Of a stretch of 64,000 bases of DNA, positions 60,291 to 64,000 are shown piece after piece. Source of the DNA: Bolinopsis microptera. Taxonomy: Eukaryota; Ctenophora; Tentaculata; Lobata; Bolinopsidae. The notes beneath the pieces were generated by a model that saw nothing but the letters and a program-made list of their open reading frames with translations, did no database searches and was not told where the DNA came from. Every line of letters starts with the position of its first letter. Positions within the stretch are counted from its first letter, which is position 1. The stretch spans positions 620,001-684,000 of the forward strand of contig NC_087081.1 of the NCBI RefSeq assembly GCF_026151205.1. Direction: 5' to 3'. The translations under genes were made by a program, and so were the position numbers.

Positions 60291-62930
60291 TCATTTAATA
60301 TGATTTTAAAAGTTTACTGTGAGGAATTATTTAACATGCCCAGACGAGTTTGAGCAACCTGTAATATTATACTTTTAATTTTAAACATTTTGATGGTAAA
60401 ATTTTGAATGAAAGTATTGAAATGAAAGATTTAAGTTGTCTCGTTAAACTGTGGCTTAAGTTTTGTGGGAAGTTGGCCCAGTCCCATACATCAGAGACAA
60501 GATGTTATATAATCGTGTTGCGCATAAGTGTTTGATGGCTTGCCAGTTTAACCTGTTCTCAAGACAGAGCCTAATTGACCTCTTATTAATTTTTTCAACG
60601 GAATAAGGGTGTTTTCGTGTTATGAGACCATCAATAATTTAACTCCTCGTGGAATTTTATATCAGAATGATGCTCCTCTTTCTGATCATGGGCCTTATTT
60701 AAAAATACCAATTTTAATTATTTCCTCTCTTTTTTAAGACGGGTTTCTGTTTGTATGTCCTCGTCTACATACCCCTTACTCTGTCTCACCGCTCATAAGT
60801 GGACAGCGCCATGAACACGTGACAGTCACCTGTCACATTAACCAGTACACAGTCTCCAGTGTCCAGTTACCAACTACCTCATGTCACGTACTCATAGAGA
60901 GACCTTTATAATTTACATCTTTTATCGCAGCTAAACGACCAGTTTCTGGTAACTAGCATCGTGTTTCCATGGATACCAAACATCCCTAATGGCTTGATTG
61001 TTAATTACGTACTGTTATAAAGGATAATGGATCGCTTAAAATGTTTAAGTAGAAAAAAGTCGTTAAATGGTATACGTCGCCATTATTCGAGTTTATTATT
61101 TGCTTTCGCTCCAGTTTTTCCGTCTGTTCGAGTTGTTTTTGCGGGTTGTCCGACTTTAAGATGACGATTTTCCGTCCTTTCGATCAGCTGCAACTTTTCT
61201 GGGGCAACATAAACAAGGACGAAAGTGTCTACCCTCCACGTGAATCTTTTCACTCACGATCTTGTCGTCGTAGCGACGAAAATCAAAGCAACGAGAATCG
61301 GCAAAAACACCTCTCCGGACGTGGGCAGATGGGGGAGTTATCGGAAACTGAGAGAGGTTGTCGCAAACGGATCATCAATCAGGTACTTCCAGATGAGATC
61401 AAGTAATTTGTGGTTTTTGATTAGATAATTTCAGTTAGTAGATGTGTGGGCTTATATTAAGGTGGTGATTTGAAGAATGACACCCGGGGAAACTTTGAAA
61501 GGTTTCCGAATTAAACCAGCGGAGACGTTAGTCGTTGCTAATTGCTACATTATCAGGTTATTCAGACGAATTATTCTTTGGCATTGCAGTTTCATAATAT
61601 TTATCGTTTTCCCATTTCAAAACGATCAACAAAACATAGACGTAGCGCGTGTCACGTGCGATGTAACCATGGGAACAGTATTACTTACCATATGTTCCAC
61701 CCTATGACTGATCATTAGATCGCTTTTAAAAGTTTTAATAGACGTAAAACACATATTCTTCCCTCCCTTCTGCCTAGATTTCTACCATCTTTGAACTCGT
61801 ACCAACTCAAGATACTCACCCAGCCACTGCTCCCCAGTCACCCTCATAATCCAGTCTCCGGAAAATTAAACAAACCAGAGAGATCTTGTTAAAGCAGCTA
61901 AATGTGGAGCACTTTCCACTCAAGTTCAGGTTTTGTGGCAGCTTGGTGGCAGGACGGTGGCAGCTAGCGCGCATAAGCTGTCATCGTCTATACATGTTGT
62001 ACTACTTATCGGAAGGGAGGGTATATCTGTACCTGCATCTTGTTGTTGTCTTCATTACTATGTGTAGACATTATGTGCCTCATTACTCATTACTGTAGTA
62101 CTAGTAGTACTGAGTGTAGACATTACTGTAGTAGTGGAGTGTAGTAGCTGTGCCAAGTGAGTGAACCCATTTTATGCGTGTTGAGCTCGATGATTTTACG
62201 TTTTACAATCGCACAATTTTGTTTGACCTGTCTTCCTTACAGTTTGAGTTGCTCATTGTGGCGCCTTTTTTAATTAACTGGATGGTCTATGATTTCGGCA
62301 CTATGGGGCATTACATTTTGGTATGAGTGCAAGTTGTCGAAGCGTTAAGTTTGTTGCTCAATGTCTGTGTAGTAATGTGTTACAGTTCGTTGCCAATATG
62401 TAACAGTTAGTGTCACAGTGTGACACTCGTTGTACTGCAGCCAATCAGCCATCATGTTAAAACTATGATCATCAAACAATCCCTTTATTTAAAACAAGCC
62501 TTTGATCAGCACAACATTTTAAACTGTTTTCAGAGAACGCCGCTGATGTTATAGCTGTAACTGCTATGATATATACTATAATATATACTACTATAATATA
62601 TACTACTATATAATATTAGTATATCTCAGTAGTAAGTTTATTATTTACAACGTTTAATGAGCAGAAGGGGATTAGTCAGATGATCATTTGTGGCGGGAGG
62701 CAACAAATTTGCGGTAAATTGTTATGATTTTAACTTGTGGCCCCCCTCTTCGTAATTGTTATTTATATATTGTAACATTTTAAGTAAGATTTAACGTTGT
62801 GATTATTCACTATTCAGACACGTTTGTTTAAACTGTCATTTTAAACTGTCAAGTTTAACTTCACTACACCAAGGTTTGCTTGTGGCTTGCTTTTCTATTT
62901 ATGCTTATATATAATATCTCAAGGGAACAG
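60291..62930. other. long stretch without a supported gene
   Basis: Open frames at 61146-61406 and 61225-61428 lack family features, and codon use does not favour either. A pyrimidine-rich acceptor-like site (CCCTCCCTTCTGCCTAG) lies at 61775 and could precede an Fe65 exon. A small ATATACTACTATA repeat lies at 62570-62625. No PTB2 coding sequence was recognised. Confidence 0.4.
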
Positions 62931-63680
62931 CGTAGGCCAATGAGATCATCCCAAATCCATGAGGTCACCAAAAATCAACCAATCAGTGAACCGAAAGCTC
63001 CCCAAGTCGGATCTGACTAACAAAGCCTGTAAATTCAGGAAATAGCTTACACGAAAGGTTGGGAACCTGCTGCTCCACCTACCCTGGCTCCTGCTACCGT
63101 ACACTTACCGTGATTATGCTCTTTAATAGATGGTATATGTAATTGTTCCCCAGCTGTTCCCATGACTAAATCCTCCATTCTTACCGGCCACGTGACTTCA
63201 CACGCTGCTGTGATTAGTGGAAGTCTGGTGTCGTGACTGAATGCTGCCCGCTGATTGGCTGTCCCCAAGGCAATTTGTCATCAGGGTTACGTGCCCAGCT
63301 TTTTCTGCAGCGTTATTTGTCTGTGTTTTAAGTAAAGTTACATGTTTTATTTACCCATTTAGGGTGATTATGCTAGTAACAGTTCCATGTCACGTGGCCC
63401 CATCTTGTCTTCTGATTGGCTAATAGCCCTGAAAACGAACCATGATTGGTGTGTGTGTGTGTGTATGTGTGGAGGGTCCCATATCGCAGTTGTTGAATAC
63501 TTAAGTGCCCCATAGTACGGGTGGGGCTTAAAACGGTCGGTTGCCACACATTGTAATTTTTGTCGAGTATTTAAGATGTTTGCCTTTTATTGGTCCGTGT
63601 CTAGCTTTCTGCGATGTCACGTGACTTGATCTCTTCTGTGATTGGTCTGTTTTCTCGTTCCACGTGGAGCTGCTTGAATG
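62931..63680. promoter_or_regulatory. cluster of CCAAT and CACGTG motifs
   Basis: CCAAT (or its complement ATTGG) occurs at about 62939, 62979, 63251, 63415, 63444, 63587 and 63641. CACGTG occurs at 63189, 63391, 63618 and 63661. Three CACGTG-to-GATTGG (or GATTAG) pairs have nearly the same spacing: 23, 23 and 22 bases between motif starts. NF-Y binds CCAAT and bHLH factors bind CACGTG, so this may be a promoter or enhancer; alternatively it is a diverged tandem repeat. No adjacent gene start could be recognised. Confidence 0.4.
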
Positions 63681-64000
63681 AAAATACGCCCTAGCAGCCT
63701 GAACGTGTGTAAGATTTTCAAGTTTTAAAAGTGGGCCACTCTGTTCTACTATTCCGGGTAGCTGTACCCGACCACCCCATTCTGCCATTTCGTCAGACTC
63801 ACAAGGTTATTTTGCTTCCATTCGATTTTTAGATCGACCAAAATATGTTTGACATTATGCCTATTATGTTAATTTATTATTATTTATGCATTTCTAGGTG
63901 GTTTTCAATCTAAAATCCTAAAAAACAACCGCCAGAACAACATTTTTGTAATACTTGTTTCCTTTTATTTCCGAGTTTGATATCTTTTTGGCAGAAAGGA
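63681..64000. other. window edge, no gene seen
   Basis: AT-rich after 63800. No feature supported. Confidence 0.3.

Noticed and set aside
61146-61428. Two overlapping open frames of 67-86 codons
   Set aside because: No start context, splice evidence or recognisable motif; consistent with chance.
61780-61852. Fe65 exon or terminal exon starting ISTIFELVPTQ
   Set aside because: The acceptor is strong, but the reading frame stops after about 23 codons and does not resemble the end of PTB1 or PTB2.

Overview
This is nuclear DNA from an invertebrate animal. The window is AT-rich and genes are split by GT-AG introns. The recognisable families are metazoan: an Fe65/APBB adaptor, a thrombospondin type 1 repeat (TSR) membrane protein and a leucine-rich-repeat-type GPCR remnant. 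Non-LTR retrotransposons, MITEs and very long minisatellites are abundant. I cannot name the phylum. Roughly 40% of the window is tandem repeat, and most long open frames are repeat units with no stop codon rather than genes.

Layout. 1-6.6 kb, minus strand: the start of a single-pass membrane protein with an extracellular TSR. It has two alternative first exons (6368-6623 and 1202-1379), a membrane exon (1012-1086) and a TSR exon (265-441), all joined in phase 1; a 4.4 kb array of 33-bp units separates the two first exons. 7-9.4 kb: LINE debris and a MITE. 9.9-12.9 kb, minus: a hAT-like transposase-derived gene with several frameshifts. 13.6-14.15 kb, minus: a frameshifted GPCR fragment (TM5-TM7). 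14.9-15.6 kb, minus: an intact small Schlafen-like (AlbA_2) gene. 16.3-22.2 kb: retroelement fragments, palindromes and CG-rich inverted-repeat elements. 22.46-33.55 kb: an 11 kb hierarchical minisatellite.

33.9-58.7 kb, plus strand: one large Fe65/APBB gene. I traced eleven exons with consistent phases: acidic N-terminal exons, a WW domain and most of PTB domain 1. PTB2 is not in the window. Its introns hold a 5'-truncated LINE, a complete LINE with two intact ORFs (35.47-40.52 kb), an ORF1-only half-LINE (51.94-53.2 kb), a MITE and six large tandem arrays. 59.5-64 kb has no gene I can support; it holds a possible tRNA-derived SINE and a cluster of CCAAT and CACGTG motifs.

Two observations stand out. 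First, ORF1 of the complete LINE carries an AlkB-type 2-oxoglutarate/Fe(II) dioxygenase domain with all metal- and co-substrate-binding residues, followed by an SGNH-esterase domain with its catalytic residues in place. Second, tandem repeats repeatedly sit on exon-intron junctions and copy the splice site itself. The clearest case is Fe65 exon 9, whose donor is repeated dozens of times.
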